Positions 48,571 through 57,751 of a DNA stretch of 64,000 nucleotides are shown piece after piece (position 1 is the stretch's first letter; each line of letters starts with the position of its first letter). The stretch comes from Lentzea flava (lineage in GTDB: Bacteria > Actinomycetota > Actinomycetes > Mycobacteriales > Pseudonocardiaceae): the NCBI RefSeq assembly GCF_014648475.1, contig NZ_BMRE01000002.1:310001-374000 (forward strand), read 5' to 3'. A program made the translations under genes and the position numbers. Below the pieces are notes generated by a model that had not been told where the DNA came from, did not search any database, and worked only from the letters and a program-made list of their open reading frames with translations.

Positions 48571-49145
48571 TCGACGACGAGCACCTCCAGGGTGCGCGGG
48601 CCGTGGACGCCCTCCACCCGGCTGAGCTCGATGTCGCTCGTCGCCGACGGGCCGCTGATGAACGTCAGCGGCCGCGTCGGCTCCAGCCGCTGAAGAGCCT
48701 CCGGCACCGACGCTGCGATCTGGTCCGCACGCACCACGCACACGTGGTAGTCGGGCAGCAGCGTGAGCGCACGGCGTCCCTGGGCCTCACCACCGTCGAG
48801 GACGATCGTGCCGGTGTCGGCGATCGCCACCGCGCACCCGGTCAGCACGCCGTCCGCCTGGTCGAGCTCCTCGATCGACAACGGCTCGCGCAGCCACGTG
48901 ACGCCCTCGATCAGCCACTCTTCCGGTACACCCGCCGGTGCCACGATCCGCTTGCCCCGCAACGACGTCAGCGCTTCGGGCACGTTCGACACGACGTGCA
49001 CGACCGCGCGGTAGTCGGCGACCCGTTCGGCGAACAGCTCGACGCCGCCGGGGCCTTCCCGGTGGTAGCCGCGGACGACGGGCTGCGCCGCCGGGACCTT
49101 CGCGTTCCTGATGCGAGCCAGGATCTCTTCTCGTGCGCTAGCCAC
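48561..49145 (-). CDS. lutC: LutC/YkgG-family lactate utilization protein
   Basis: 194 aa. SAREEILARIRNAKVP at the start, then VTWLREPLSIEELDQADGVL, TGCAVAIADTGTIVLDGGEA (the LUD domain signature) and LPDYHVCVVRADQIAASVPE, PTRPLTFISGPSATSDIELS. The third gene of lutABC; needed for L-lactate oxidation with LutA and LutB. Start ATG or GTG near 49145 overlaps the lutB stop by 8 bp. Confidence 0.92.
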   Translation of the reverse strand: MASAREEILARIRNAKVPAAQPVVRGYHREGPGGVELFAERVADYRAVVHVVSNVPEALTSLRGKRIVAPAGVPEEWLIEGVTWLREPLSIEELDQADGVLTGCAVAIADTGTIVLDGGEAQGRRALTLLPDYHVCVVRADQIAASVPEALQRLEPTRPLTFISGPSATSDIELSRVEGVHGPRTLEVLVVDQQ

Positions 49146-50556
49146 GGTTCTTCCTCCACCAGGCGCGGAACGACTCGGCCGGTGGTGCGGGCACGTCGCG
49201 TGAGGACGTCCACTTCGAACCCGGCCACGGCAACGACGTGATCCGCCCGTCCTTCGCCAGGAACCGGGCCAGGGAACCGGCTTTCTGCGCTTTCTCGTAC
49301 CGCGAGGCCTCCGCGAAGATCCACGCGGCCGCGGCCATCGCGACGGATTCGGCCGTGCGTCCCTTCGCCTCCACGGCTTCCGCGCGCAGGTGCGTGAGGA
49401 CCGACGGGATGTCGATCCGCACCGGGCAGACCTCGAAGCACGCGCCGCACAGTGAAGAGGCGTAAGGAAGAGAGGCCGCCTGCGGGTCGTGCATGTCGCC
49501 GACCAGCTGCGGCGTCAGGATCGCGCCGATCGGTCCGGGGTAGACCGAACCGTACGACTGGCCGCCGGTGCGCTCGTAGACCGGGCAGACGTTGAGGCAC
49601 GCCGAACACCGGATGCACCGGAGTGCCTGGCGCCCAACGGAATCCCGCAACGTCGCCGTGCGGCCGTTGTCGATCAGCACGAGGTGGAACTTCTGCGGGC
49701 CGTCGCCGGGCGTCACACCGGTCCACACGCTCGTGTACGGGTTCATCCGTTCCGCTGTGGACGAGCGGGGCAGCAGCTGCAGGAAGACCTCGAGGTCCTG
49801 CCACGTCGGCACGAGCTTCTCGATGCCCATCACGGTGATCAGGGTTTCCGGCAGCGTCAGGCACATCCGGCCGTTGCCCTCGGACTCCAGCACCACGATC
49901 GACCCGGTGTCGGCGACGGCGAAGTTGGCTCCCGAGATGGCCACCTTCGTGGTGAGGAACTTCTCGCGCAGGTAGACGCGTGCCGCCTCGGCGAGGTCCG
50001 CCGGTTCGTCGGAGACCTCGACCCCCATGCGCCGCTGGAAGATCTCGCGGATCTCCGAGCGGTTGCGGTGGATCGCGGGCACCAGGATGTGCGACGGCCG
50101 GTCGTTACCCAGCTGCACGATCAGCTCGGCGAGGTCGGTCTCGATCGCGTGCACGCCACCGGCTTCGAGGGCCTCGTTGAGCCCGATCTCGGCGGTGGCC
50201 ATGGACTTGACCTTGACGACCTCGTTCGCGTTCTCCTCACGGCAGAGGCCGAGCACGATCAGGTTCGCCTCTTCGGCGTCGCGTGCCCAGTGCACGACGC
50301 CGCCTCGTGCCGTGACGGACTCCTCCAGCTCGACGAGGAGCGTGTCGAGGCGCGCCAGCACGTCGTTCTTGATCTGCTCGCCGGCGACCCTGAGCTGTTC
50401 CCAATCGGTCATCTCGGTGACGGCAGCGGCGCGCCTCTCCCGGATGGTCCCCGTCGCCTTGCGCAGGTTCTGCCGCAGCTGGGTGTCGTTCAACGCCGCC
50501 TTGGCCGCCTTGGGGAACGTCGGGCTGCCCAGCCACGTCACGGGGTTGCGCGCCAC
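49138..50556 (-). CDS. lutB: LutB iron-sulfur oxidoreductase
   Basis: 472 aa. LUD part: VTARGGVVHWARDAEEANLI, VVKVKSMATAEIGLNEALEA, AISGANFAVADTGSIVVLES and GNGRMCLTLPETLITVMGIE. Two [4Fe-4S] motifs: CIRCSACLNVCPVYERTGGQ and CGACFEVCPVRIDIPSVLTH. Transfers electrons in lactate oxidation. GTG 50556 follows GGAGGAGG. Overlaps the lutA stop by 19 bp and lutC start by 8 bp, so the three genes form one operon. Confidence 0.95.
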   Translation of the reverse strand: MARNPVTWLGSPTFPKAAKAALNDTQLRQNLRKATGTIRERRAAAVTEMTDWEQLRVAGEQIKNDVLARLDTLLVELEESVTARGGVVHWARDAEEANLIVLGLCREENANEVVKVKSMATAEIGLNEALEAGGVHAIETDLAELIVQLGNDRPSHILVPAIHRNRSEIREIFQRRMGVEVSDEPADLAEAARVYLREKFLTTKVAISGANFAVADTGSIVVLESEGNGRMCLTLPETLITVMGIEKLVPTWQDLEVFLQLLPRSSTAERMNPYTSVWTGVTPGDGPQKFHLVLIDNGRTATLRDSVGRQALRCIRCSACLNVCPVYERTGGQSYGSVYPGPIGAILTPQLVGDMHDPQAASLPYASSLCGACFEVCPVRIDIPSVLTHLRAEAVEAKGRTAESVAMAAAAWIFAEASRYEKAQKAGSLARFLAKDGRITSLPWPGSKWTSSRDVPAPPAESFRAWWRKNRG

Positions 50557-51257
50557 GGGTCCTCCTCCGTCGAAGCCAGGATCTCCGCCAGGTGCACCGG
50601 CCGGACGCCCGCGCGCAGCCGCGACAGGCCACCGCCGATGTGCATGAGGCAGGAGTTGTCACCGGCACTCAGCACCTCGGCGCCGGTGTCGAGCACGCAC
50701 CGCATCTTGTCGGCGAGCATCGCCGTTGACGTCTCGGCGTTCTTCACCGCGAACGTGCCGCCGAAGCCGCAGCAGTGCGTCGAATCCGGAAGTTCCACCA
50801 GATCGAGTCCCTTGACCGCCCTGAGCAGCGCCAACGGCTTGTCGCCGACGCCCAGCATGCGCAGCGAGTGACACGTGGGGTGGTAGGTGACCCGGTGGGG
50901 GAACCACGCACCCACGTCCGTCACGCCCAGCACGTCCACGAGGAACTCGGCGAGCTCGAACGTCCGGGGCGGAGCCGTACCGAGCGTGGGATGGATCTCC
51001 CGGACCATGCCCGCGCATGACCCGGATGGCGCAACGACGTAGTCGTAGCCCTGGAAGACGTCGGTGTACTTGCGCGCCAGAGGCTTCGCCTGCTCGCGGT
51101 ATCCGGTGTTGAAGTGCATCTGACCGCAGCACGTCTGGTCGAGCGGGAACTCCACCGAGCAGCCGAGCCGTTCCAGCAGACGTACGACGGCACGTGCCGT
51201 CGACGGGAAGAACGTGTCGGTCAGGCAGGTCGCGAACAGGGCCACTTTCACGCGCAC
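50538..51257 (-). CDS. lutA: LutA-type CCG-domain oxidoreductase
   Basis: 239 aa with two cysteine-rich CCG domains: VALFATCLTDTFFPSTARAV, then DQTCCGQMHFNTGYREQAKP; THCCGFGGTFAVKNAETS in the second half. These bind a noncubane iron-sulfur cluster. First gene of lutABC. GTG 51257 or GTG 51251 are both possible. The promoter faces that of the LytS-like kinase over about 100 bp; the two units may respond to the same carboxylate. Confidence 0.93.
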   Translation of the reverse strand: MRVKVALFATCLTDTFFPSTARAVVRLLERLGCSVEFPLDQTCCGQMHFNTGYREQAKPLARKYTDVFQGYDYVVAPSGSCAGMVREIHPTLGTAPPRTFELAEFLVDVLGVTDVGAWFPHRVTYHPTCHSLRMLGVGDKPLALLRAVKGLDLVELPDSTHCCGFGGTFAVKNAETSTAMLADKMRCVLDTGAEVLSAGDNSCLMHIGGGLSRLRAGVRPVHLAEILASTEEDPWRATP

Positions 51258-51356
51258 ACCCTCTCCCCAAAGTCATCGGATGTCTACCCGGATCGGTGGA
51301 CCGTACGGGGGTACGCCGGGCGCGCCTCTTGCTATAGGGGCGCCCCACAGCACAGC

Positions 51357-52619
51357 ATGTGCCTTGTGGGCGACCTGTTGACCGAGCGCGCCGTGCTCGG
51401 TGTCATCGCGACCCTGGCCGTTCTGGGCCTCTTCGTGATGCTGTGCCGCGCTCGACGAGTCAGCACCTCCGTGGAGGATGCTGTGATGGACATGCTCGAC
51501 CGCATGTCCAAGGCGTCGAGCGACCTTCGCGCGGGCCTGACCCAGGAGGCCGCCGACAAGGCGACCCCTCACCTGCGCGAGATGCTGCGGTGCGTCGCGG
51601 TCGCCATCACCGACGAGGAGGGCACCGTCCTGTCCTGGGACGGCGGCGCGAACGACCACTACGAGTACCTCCGCGACACGGTCGCCCGTGCCATCAACAA
51701 CTGCCACAAGGAACACGTCGACCACCGCAAACTCGGCTGCGAGCTCCAGGGGCCCTGCTCCCTGCACAGCGTCGTGGTCGTGCCGCTGGTTGTCGAGGGC
51801 GACGTGGCGGGAACCCTGATCGTCGTCTCGGGTGTCGCCTCCAAGCGCCAGATCCGCATGGCCGAGGAAACCGCCCGCTTCGTCTCAACGCAGCTCGAGC
51901 TCGAGGTCGTCCAGAAGCAGCGCCAGGCCCTCGCCCAGGCCGAGGTGAAGGCTCTGCGAGCCCAGATCTCGCCGCACTTCGTCTACAACGCGCTGAACAC
52001 CATTTCCTCGCTGATCCGCACGGATCCGGGCCACGCCCGCGAACTGCTGCAGGAGTTCGCCGAGTTCACGCGCTACTCGTTCCGCACCGACGGCCTCTTC
52101 ACGACGCTGGCCGACGAGCTCACGAACATCCACCGCTACCTGACGATCGAGCAGGCCCGCTACGGCTCCCGCCTGAACGTGCGCCTGCGCATCGCCCCCG
52201 AGGTCCTGCAGGTCGTGCTGCCGTTCCTGGTGCTCCAGCCGCTGGTGGAGAACGCGGTCAGGCACGGCCTGGCCAAGAAGCCCGGCGGCGGCATGCTCAC
52301 GATCACCGCCGAGGACAACGGCAACGAGGCGCTGATCAGCGTCGAGGACGACGGCGTCGGCATGGACCCGGACCGGCTGGACGACATCAAGGACGCGCAC
52401 CAGACGGGTGCGCACGTCGGCATCGGCAACATCAACGACCGCATGCGCACGGTGTTCGGCGCCGAGTACGCGCTGGTCGTGGAGACGGCGCCCAACGCGG
52501 GCACCAAGGTGATCCTGAAGGTGCCGAAGTTCGCGCGGAACGTTCTGCCGAACCTGAACCTGGGATCGCAGCTCACCGACGAGCCGATGACGAACGAGCA
52601 GCCCGCGATCCGCGCCTGA
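51357..52619 (+). CDS. LytS-type sensor histidine kinase
   Basis: About 420 aa. One TM near the start (AVLGVIATLAVLGLFVMLCR). A GAF-like sensor (HLREMLRCVAVAITDEEGTV, KLGCELQGPCSLHSVVVVPL). His-kinase part: KALRAQISPHFVYNALNTIS, where His 206 or so is the phospho-acceptor of the HATPase/HisKA_3-LytS form, then VLQPLVENAVRHGLAKKPGG and DDGVGMDPDRL. It pairs with the LytTR regulator at 54046. ATG 51357; an adjacent GTG 51366 is possible. The same unit carries transport genes. Confidence 0.91.
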   Translation: MCLVGDLLTERAVLGVIATLAVLGLFVMLCRARRVSTSVEDAVMDMLDRMSKASSDLRAGLTQEAADKATPHLREMLRCVAVAITDEEGTVLSWDGGANDHYEYLRDTVARAINNCHKEHVDHRKLGCELQGPCSLHSVVVVPLVVEGDVAGTLIVVSGVASKRQIRMAEETARFVSTQLELEVVQKQRQALAQAEVKALRAQISPHFVYNALNTISSLIRTDPGHARELLQEFAEFTRYSFRTDGLFTTLADELTNIHRYLTIEQARYGSRLNVRLRIAPEVLQVVLPFLVLQPLVENAVRHGLAKKPGGGMLTITAEDNGNEALISVEDDGVGMDPDRLDDIKDAHQTGAHVGIGNINDRMRTVFGAEYALVVETAPNAGTKVILKVPKFARNVLPNLNLGSQLTDEPMTNEQPAIRA

Positions 52620-52700
52620 CTCCCCGGGCCTGAAGTTGAGTTCGCAACCATCCTCAACCCGGAAGCTCAACCTGCCGATTGTGGTGTTGACCAATGAACA

Positions 52701-52729
52701 GCCGGCCGTTTTGTGCAACGAGGGCCGGC
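52701..52729. terminator. Hairpin after the kinase gene
   Basis: GCCGGCC / GGCCGGC arms with a 15-base loop rich in T (GTTTTGTGCAACGAG). It lies in the 236-bp gap between the kinase stop and the small minus-strand gene; no T-run follows, so it is a weak call. Confidence 0.45.
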
Positions 52730-52855
52730 CGCGAGTTAAGGGCATCATCCATTGCAGGAACAACAAGCACCCGAACGCGTCCGTGTCTGCATCAAGTGCA
52801 CCGCGAAGGGTTTCTCCAGCTGCAAGTGCTGAGCTGAGTTCCACAGCACCGCAGG

Positions 52856-53023
52856 TCAGCGTGCTGCAACAGCCAAAGTCGTGATCAGCACGACGGCGCA
52901 CACGCTCCAGCTCACCCACATCCAGTAGATGTGCATCGGCGTCGGCCCGGCGGCGTTCTGCCTGCCCCGGTCGTCCCACCACTCGACGTACCGTTCGAGC
53001 CAGCGGATCGGGTTGAACGTCAC
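52856..53023 (-). CDS. Small membrane protein
   Basis: A 55-aa ORF: VTFNPIRWLERYVEWWDDRG, then a GPTPMHIYWMWVSWSVCAVV membrane segment and LITTLAVAAR. One TM helix after a Trp-rich amphipathic start. GTG 53023 has AGG about ten bases upstream. It is opposite in strand to the kinase and peptidase genes around it. Coding is supported by an uninterrupted frame with typical codon use; function unknown. Confidence 0.6.
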   Translation of the reverse strand: MTFNPIRWLERYVEWWDDRGRQNAAGPTPMHIYWMWVSWSVCAVVLITTLAVAAR

Positions 53024-53121
53024 AAGCCGAACCTAGCACCACGTGTTCAACGTCACGCGGGAGCAACCGACAGCGCAGTTGGGCTCCCGCGTGCACGCGA
53101 AACGCACGTACTGTCGAGTAC

Positions 53122-53982
53122 ATGAGCGTCACGGACAAGATCGCGGCCCGTCTCCCGAGGGTCATGGACCGGGGTGAGCGGCCGCCGGTCGTCGCTGCGG
53201 TGCGGTTGCACGGGGTGATCACCCCGCAGTCCTCGCCGGTCGCGCGCAACACGATCAGCCTCCAGAACGTCGAGACGGCCATCAACCGCGCGTTCGACAA
53301 CGAGCGGCTGATCGCCGTGGCTCTGCTCATCAACTCGCCCGGCGGTGCGCCGACCCAGAGCGCGCTCATCGCCGAGCGCATCCGCGAGCTCGCCACCAAG
53401 AAGCACGTGCCGGTGCTCGCGTTCTGCGAGGACGTGGCGGCGTCCGGTGGCTACTGGCTGGCGTGCGCGGCGGACGAGATCTACGCGCACGGGACGAGCC
53501 TCGTCGGGTCCATCGGTGTGGTCAGCGCCGGGTTCGGGCTCAACGGCCTGCTGGACAAGGCCGGCGTCGAGCGCCGCGTCTACACGGCGGGGGAGAACAA
53601 GGTGCGGCTCGACCCGTTCCAGGCCGAGAAGCCCGAGGACGTCGAGTGGCTCAAGGGCCTGCACGCCGATCTGCACGAGCAGTTCAAGGCGTGGGTCACC
53701 GAACGCCGCGGCAGCAAGCTCAAGGCCGAGGAAGACCTCTTCAGCGGCGAGATCTGGACCGGCACCAAGGCCCAGCAGCTCGGTCTGGTCGACGGCATCG
53801 GCACGATCCGCAGTGTCATCGCCAAGCGGTTCCCGGACGCCGAGCTGACCGTCGCCGAGCCGAAGAAGCCGTTGCTGGCCAAGCTCGGGCTCGCGGCCGC
53901 GTCCACCCGATCGGGCGATCTCGTGACGCAGGTGCTCGCGAGCCTCGAGGAACGTGCTCGCTGGTCCCGATTCGGGCTGTGA
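53122..53982 (+). CDS. S49-family serine peptidase (SohB/SppA-like)
   Basis: 286 aa. A catalytic Ser lies in EDVAASGGYWLACAADEI (S108) and the Lys in AGENKVRLDPF (K160), 52 residues on, as in SppA/SohB. INSPGGAPTQSALIAERIRE and SLVGSIGVVSAGFGL are conserved. No TM or signal peptide is seen, unlike classical SppA, so it may act at the inner face on peptides. It lies between the kinase and regulator genes of the LytS/LytTR pair. Confidence 0.9.
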   Translation: MSVTDKIAARLPRVMDRGERPPVVAAVRLHGVITPQSSPVARNTISLQNVETAINRAFDNERLIAVALLINSPGGAPTQSALIAERIRELATKKHVPVLAFCEDVAASGGYWLACAADEIYAHGTSLVGSIGVVSAGFGLNGLLDKAGVERRVYTAGENKVRLDPFQAEKPEDVEWLKGLHADLHEQFKAWVTERRGSKLKAEEDLFSGEIWTGTKAQQLGLVDGIGTIRSVIAKRFPDAELTVAEPKKPLLAKLGLAAASTRSGDLVTQVLASLEERARWSRFGL

Positions 53983-54045
53983 GCATCAGTTCGGTTTCGC
54001 ATGGCGTGTCGAGTCAAGCCCTGACGTAGACATGACCGCACATTG

Positions 54046-54915
54046 ATGGGCAAGATGCCCGACACAGTGAGTACCCATGACAACGCCGGTCTCCTCGTCC
54101 TCGCAGTCGATGACGAGGCTCCCGGCCTGAGCGAGATCAAGTTCCTGCTCGAGAGCAGCCCCCACATCCGGCGCGTCCTCACGGCGTTCGACGCCGCCGA
54201 GGCCCTGCGCATCCTGAGGGGCGACTACGAGCAGGAGGTCATGGCGAGGACCAAGGCCGGCATGCCGCCGGTCGACGCGGTGTTCGCCGACATCAACATG
54301 CCCGGGTTGTCCGGCATGGATCTCGCACGGGTGCTCAGCGCGTTCCGGTATCCGCCCGCCCTCGTCTTCGTGACGGGCGTGGAGGAACGCGACGCGCTCG
54401 TCACGGCGTTCGACGTCGGCGCGCTCGACTTCATCAACAAGCCGATCAACGAGGAACGCGTCCTCAAGGCCATCTCCCGGGTCGCGGACCGCGTGGGCCG
54501 CACGGCCGTGCCACCGCCCGCCTCGAACGCCGCGCCGATGGCCCAGGCCGCCGAACCGAGTGACGACGAGGTCATCCCCGTCGAGCTCGGCGGCACCATC
54601 AAGCTCGTGCCGCGCGCGTCCGTGCGGTACGTCGAGGCGCAGGGCGACTACGCCCGTCTGCACACCCAGGACGGCAGCCACCTGGTGCGCATCCCGCTCG
54701 CCCAGCTCGAGGAACGCTGGGCCAACGCCGGGTTCGTGCGCATCCACCGGTCGTACCTCGTCGCGCTGCCGTTGGTGAGTGAGCTGCGGATGACGGCGAA
54801 CGGCTACGCGGTGGTCATCGGCACCGGCGAGAACGCCAAGGAGCTCCCGGTCAGCCGCCGGCACACCAAGGAGCTCAAGGAACGGATCGTGCGACCGCCG
54901 AAGAGCGGCTGGTGA
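54046..54915 (+). CDS. LytTR-family response regulator
   Basis: 289 aa. Receiver domain: LLVLAVDDEAPGLSEIKFLL (acidic pair D22/D23), FADINMPGLSGMDLARVLS (D82 phospho-site), FVTGVEERDALV and DFINKPINEERVLKAISRV (Lys). LytTR DNA-binding domain: GGTIKLVPRASVRYVEAQGD, YARLHTQDGSHLVRIPLAQL, RIHRSYLVALPLVSEL. ATG 54046 or 54055. It probably binds direct repeats and controls the two transporter modules that follow. The next gene overlaps its stop (GTGA). Confidence 0.93.
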   Translation: MGKMPDTVSTHDNAGLLVLAVDDEAPGLSEIKFLLESSPHIRRVLTAFDAAEALRILRGDYEQEVMARTKAGMPPVDAVFADINMPGLSGMDLARVLSAFRYPPALVFVTGVEERDALVTAFDVGALDFINKPINEERVLKAISRVADRVGRTAVPPPASNAAPMAQAAEPSDDEVIPVELGGTIKLVPRASVRYVEAQGDYARLHTQDGSHLVRIPLAQLEERWANAGFVRIHRSYLVALPLVSELRMTANGYAVVIGTGENAKELPVSRRHTKELKERIVRPPKSGW

Positions 54916-55340
54916 GCAGGCACGACGCGGGAAAGCCCGAGCAGGCCGCCCGCGAGGCCTGGCTCGGTGAGCAGGCCCGCAAACCACGCAGGCGCAGGGT
55001 CGTGCTCGCGGACTCGACGAAGTCCCGCGGCAAGGCGCTGCGCACGATCATCGAGCTGGAGGAGCAGACCAGCGTCGGTGAGAAGCTGGTGCGCGACCTC
55101 ATCAAGCAGCAGCTCCGCTCCGCGTTCGGGCTCGCGTTCGCGGTCCTGATCGGAATGTGCCTGCTGCCGATCACCTTCTTCCTGTTCCCGCAGATCGGGG
55201 ATCTGAAGATCCTCGGCATCCCGATCCCGTGGCTCGTGCTCGGTCTCGCGCCCTTCCCGATCCTCTACGGCGTCGGGTGGGTGTTCCGCAGGCAGGCCGA
55301 ACGGCACGAGCGCGACTTCGTGAACATGGTCGACCGCTGA
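54912..55340 (+). CDS. Small 2-TM subunit paired with SSS symporter
   Basis: 142 aa. A charged N-terminus (KPEQAAREAWLGEQARKPRR), a helix (LRTIIELEEQTSVGEKLVRD), and two TM segments (FGLAFAVLIGMCLLPITFFL, PIPWLVLGLAPFPILYGVGW). Placed between regulator and permease and overlapping both ends within a few bases. It matches in size and context the small subunit that goes with SSS permeases (DUF485-like or the 'solute:sodium symporter small subunit'), though sequence likeness is weak. Confidence 0.75.
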   Translation: MSRHDAGKPEQAAREAWLGEQARKPRRRRVVLADSTKSRGKALRTIIELEEQTSVGEKLVRDLIKQQLRSAFGLAFAVLIGMCLLPITFFLFPQIGDLKILGIPIPWLVLGLAPFPILYGVGWVFRRQAERHERDFVNMVDR

Positions 55341-55341
55341 C

Positions 55342-57141
55342 GTGAACGCCACCATCTGGAGCCTCAGCGCCATCGTCGCCGTCGCCGCCGTGACGTTCCT
55401 GCTCGGTTACGTCGGGTCGCGCAAGGCCAACACCACGCCGGACTTCCTGGTGGCGCGCCGGGCCATTCCCGCCACCCGCAACGCCGCCGCGATCTCCGGC
55501 GAGTACCTGTCCGCGGCGTCGTTCCTCGGCGTGGCCGGGCTCGTGCTCAAGGACGGCATCGACGCGCTCTGGTACCCGATCGGCTTCACCGCCGGATACC
55601 TCGCGCTGCTGCTCTTCGTGGCGGCGCCGCTGCGGAGGTCGGGCGCCTACACGTTGCCCGACTTCGCCGAGGCCAGGCTGGGTTCGGTGAACGTGCGCCA
55701 CTTCAGCACGTTCTTCGTGGTGTGCATCGGCGTGCTGTACCTGGTGCCGCAGCTGCAGTCCGCGGGTCTCACGCTGACGACGATCACCGGTCTGCCGCCG
55801 TGGTGCGGCGGTCTGATCGTCACGGTCATCGTGGTGATCAACGTGCTGGGCGGCGGCATGCGCGCCATCACGCTGGTGCAGGCGTTCCAGTACTGGGGCA
55901 AGCTCTTCGCGATCGCCGCGCCGACGTTCGTGCTGTTCGTGGTGTTCCTCGCCTCGCCGGACCGGGGCACGCAGCCGATCAGCGACGACGGCGTGATCAG
56001 GTTCCCCAAGGCCGAGTCGATCACCGTGGCCGAGCAGGTGATCAAGCTCCGGGTCGACGAGCCGCTCAAGCTGACGGTGCACGGAGAGATCGACGGCCGG
56101 GCGGCCGACGGTGCCGTCTACTGGAGCCGCGGCGTCTACGAGCTCAGCCCCGGCACGGTCATGGAGTTCCCGGCCGGCAGCCCGGTTCCGGTGGTCGAGG
56201 GTTCGCCGACGAACAACCACGACTGGACGCGGCCGCAGACCGGCGGCATCTCCGACCTGCTCAAGACGTACTCGCTGATCTTCGCGACGTTCCTCGGCAC
56301 GATGGGCCTGCCGCACGTCCTGGTGCGCTTCTACACCAACCCGGACGGCAAGGCGGCCCGCCGGACGGCGCTGCACGTGCTCTACCTGCTCGGCCTCTTC
56401 TACATCTTCCCGACCGTGCTCGGCGTGCTGTCCCGGCTCTACCTGCCGCAGCTGCTGGTGAACGGCAAGACCGACGCGGCGGTGCTGATGCTGCCGGAGA
56501 CGATGGTGCCGAACCTGGGCGGCCAGATCCTCGGCGCGATCGTCGCGGCCGGTGCGTTCGCGGCGTTCCTGTCGACCTCGTCGGGGCTCGTGGTGTCGGT
56601 CGCCGGGGTGGTCTCCACGGACATCATGCCGGGCAAGGTTCGTGACTTCCGGTGGGCAACCGTGTTCACCGGACTCGTCGCAATCGGTCTTGCTCTGCTG
56701 CTCCCGCGGTCCGATGCGTCACTGACCGTGGCCATGTCGTTCGCTCTCGCGGCGTCGACGTTCTGCCCGCTGCTCGTGCTCGGGATCTGGTGGCGCGGCC
56801 TCACGTGGGTCGGTGCCGTGTGCGGTCTCGTCGTCGGCGGCGGCATGGTGATCAGCGCTCAGGTGATCAGTGTGGTCAGCTCCTACACCGGGCGCTGGGC
56901 CCCCGCCGTGTTCACGCAACCAGCGCTGATCACGGTCCCGATCGCGTTCATGACCATGATCGTCGTCAGCAAGGCGACCCGCAGGCGTGCCCCCGCGGAC
57001 GTCAACCAGATCCTGCTCAGGCTGCACGCGCCCGACCCGCTGGGCTTCATCCGGGACCGCGACATCGCACGCTTCGGCACCGCCGAGGAGAAGGCGAGGA
57101 TGGCCGAGGACAAGCGCAGGGGAGCTAGTCGAACACGCTGA
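55342..57141 (+). CDS. SSS-family cation:solute symporter
   Basis: 599 aa with about 12-13 TM segments. GYVGSRKANTTPDFLVARRA, ISGEYLSAASFLGVAGLVLK, VLGGGMRAITLVQAFQYWGK, GTMGLPHVLVRFYTNPDGKA and FAAFLSTSSGLVVSVAGVVS are SSS-family blocks, close to ActP. An inserted loop of about 80 aa near residues 205-300 (DGVIRFPKAESITVAEQVIK, LTVHGEIDGRAADGAVYWS) is present, as in the VC_2705 branch. It would take up an organic anion with Na+ or H+. One base after the preceding stop. Confidence 0.9.
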   Translation: MNATIWSLSAIVAVAAVTFLLGYVGSRKANTTPDFLVARRAIPATRNAAAISGEYLSAASFLGVAGLVLKDGIDALWYPIGFTAGYLALLLFVAAPLRRSGAYTLPDFAEARLGSVNVRHFSTFFVVCIGVLYLVPQLQSAGLTLTTITGLPPWCGGLIVTVIVVINVLGGGMRAITLVQAFQYWGKLFAIAAPTFVLFVVFLASPDRGTQPISDDGVIRFPKAESITVAEQVIKLRVDEPLKLTVHGEIDGRAADGAVYWSRGVYELSPGTVMEFPAGSPVPVVEGSPTNNHDWTRPQTGGISDLLKTYSLIFATFLGTMGLPHVLVRFYTNPDGKAARRTALHVLYLLGLFYIFPTVLGVLSRLYLPQLLVNGKTDAAVLMLPETMVPNLGGQILGAIVAAGAFAAFLSTSSGLVVSVAGVVSTDIMPGKVRDFRWATVFTGLVAIGLALLLPRSDASLTVAMSFALAASTFCPLLVLGIWWRGLTWVGAVCGLVVGGGMVISAQVISVVSSYTGRWAPAVFTQPALITVPIAFMTMIVVSKATRRRAPADVNQILLRLHAPDPLGFIRDRDIARFGTAEEKARMAEDKRRGASRTR

Positions 57142-57160
57142 GTGTTCACTGTTTCAAATG

Positions 57161-57205
57161 GGTGAAAATTGGTCACTCGAATCGGTGAACGGTGAATCTG
57201 GTCAC
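57161..57205 (+). repeat. Direct-repeat array upstream of the second symporter module
   Basis: GGTGAA-N3-TGGTCAC (57161-57176) is repeated as GGTGAA-N2-TGGTCAC (57191-57205), with another GGTGAA at 57184. The copies lie about 30 bp apart (three helix turns) and some 200 bp before the next start codon. A candidate binding array for the LytTR regulator. Confidence 0.55.
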
Positions 57206-57400
57206 GCAGAGTGCTGTTCGTCTACGCATACTGACCGTTCGTCGCATCACCCGACTGCTGGGCGCATGGGCACGAACGGGGCCTTACCTGAGTGACTCAA
57301 GTCTCCATACGGTTCTCCACCAAGAACAGGACCGCACCTGGAGGCGCTACGTGCCCGTCACGTTGCTGACACCTACGACGAGTACCGCGAGGAGGGGACT

Positions 57401-57751
57401 GTGAGCACTGTTGAGCACACCCCGAGCGAGTCGGCCCCCGATGCGCAGAAGTGGGTCGACGTCCAAGCAAGTGATGACTTCGCGCAGCTGAAGCATCGTC
57501 TGCGCAAGTTCGTGTTCCCCGTCTCCGGACTGTTCCTCGCGTGGTACCTGCTGTACGTGCTCCTCGCGGACTACGCGCACGGGTTCATGTCGACCAAGGT
57601 GATCGGCAACATCAACGTCGGGCTGATCTTCGGCCTGCTGCAGTTCGTGTCCACCTTCGTGATCACGACGCTCTACGTGCGGCACGCCAACAAGCACCTC
57701 GACCCGTTGGCGGAGAAGCTCCGCGGTGAGCTCGAGGGAGACGGCAAGTGA
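57401..57751 (+). CDS. DUF485 membrane protein
   Basis: 116 aa: LKHRLRKFVFPVSGLFLAWY, LLYVLLADYAHGFMSTKVIG, NINVGLIFGLLQFVSTFVIT and TLYVRHANKHLDPLAEKLRG, the DUF485 pattern with two TM segments. DUF485 genes sit before actP. GTG 57401 has GGAGGGGA upstream. It overlaps the permease gene by 4 bp (GTGA). Confidence 0.95.
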   Translation: MSTVEHTPSESAPDAQKWVDVQASDDFAQLKHRLRKFVFPVSGLFLAWYLLYVLLADYAHGFMSTKVIGNINVGLIFGLLQFVSTFVITTLYVRHANKHLDPLAEKLRGELEGDGK

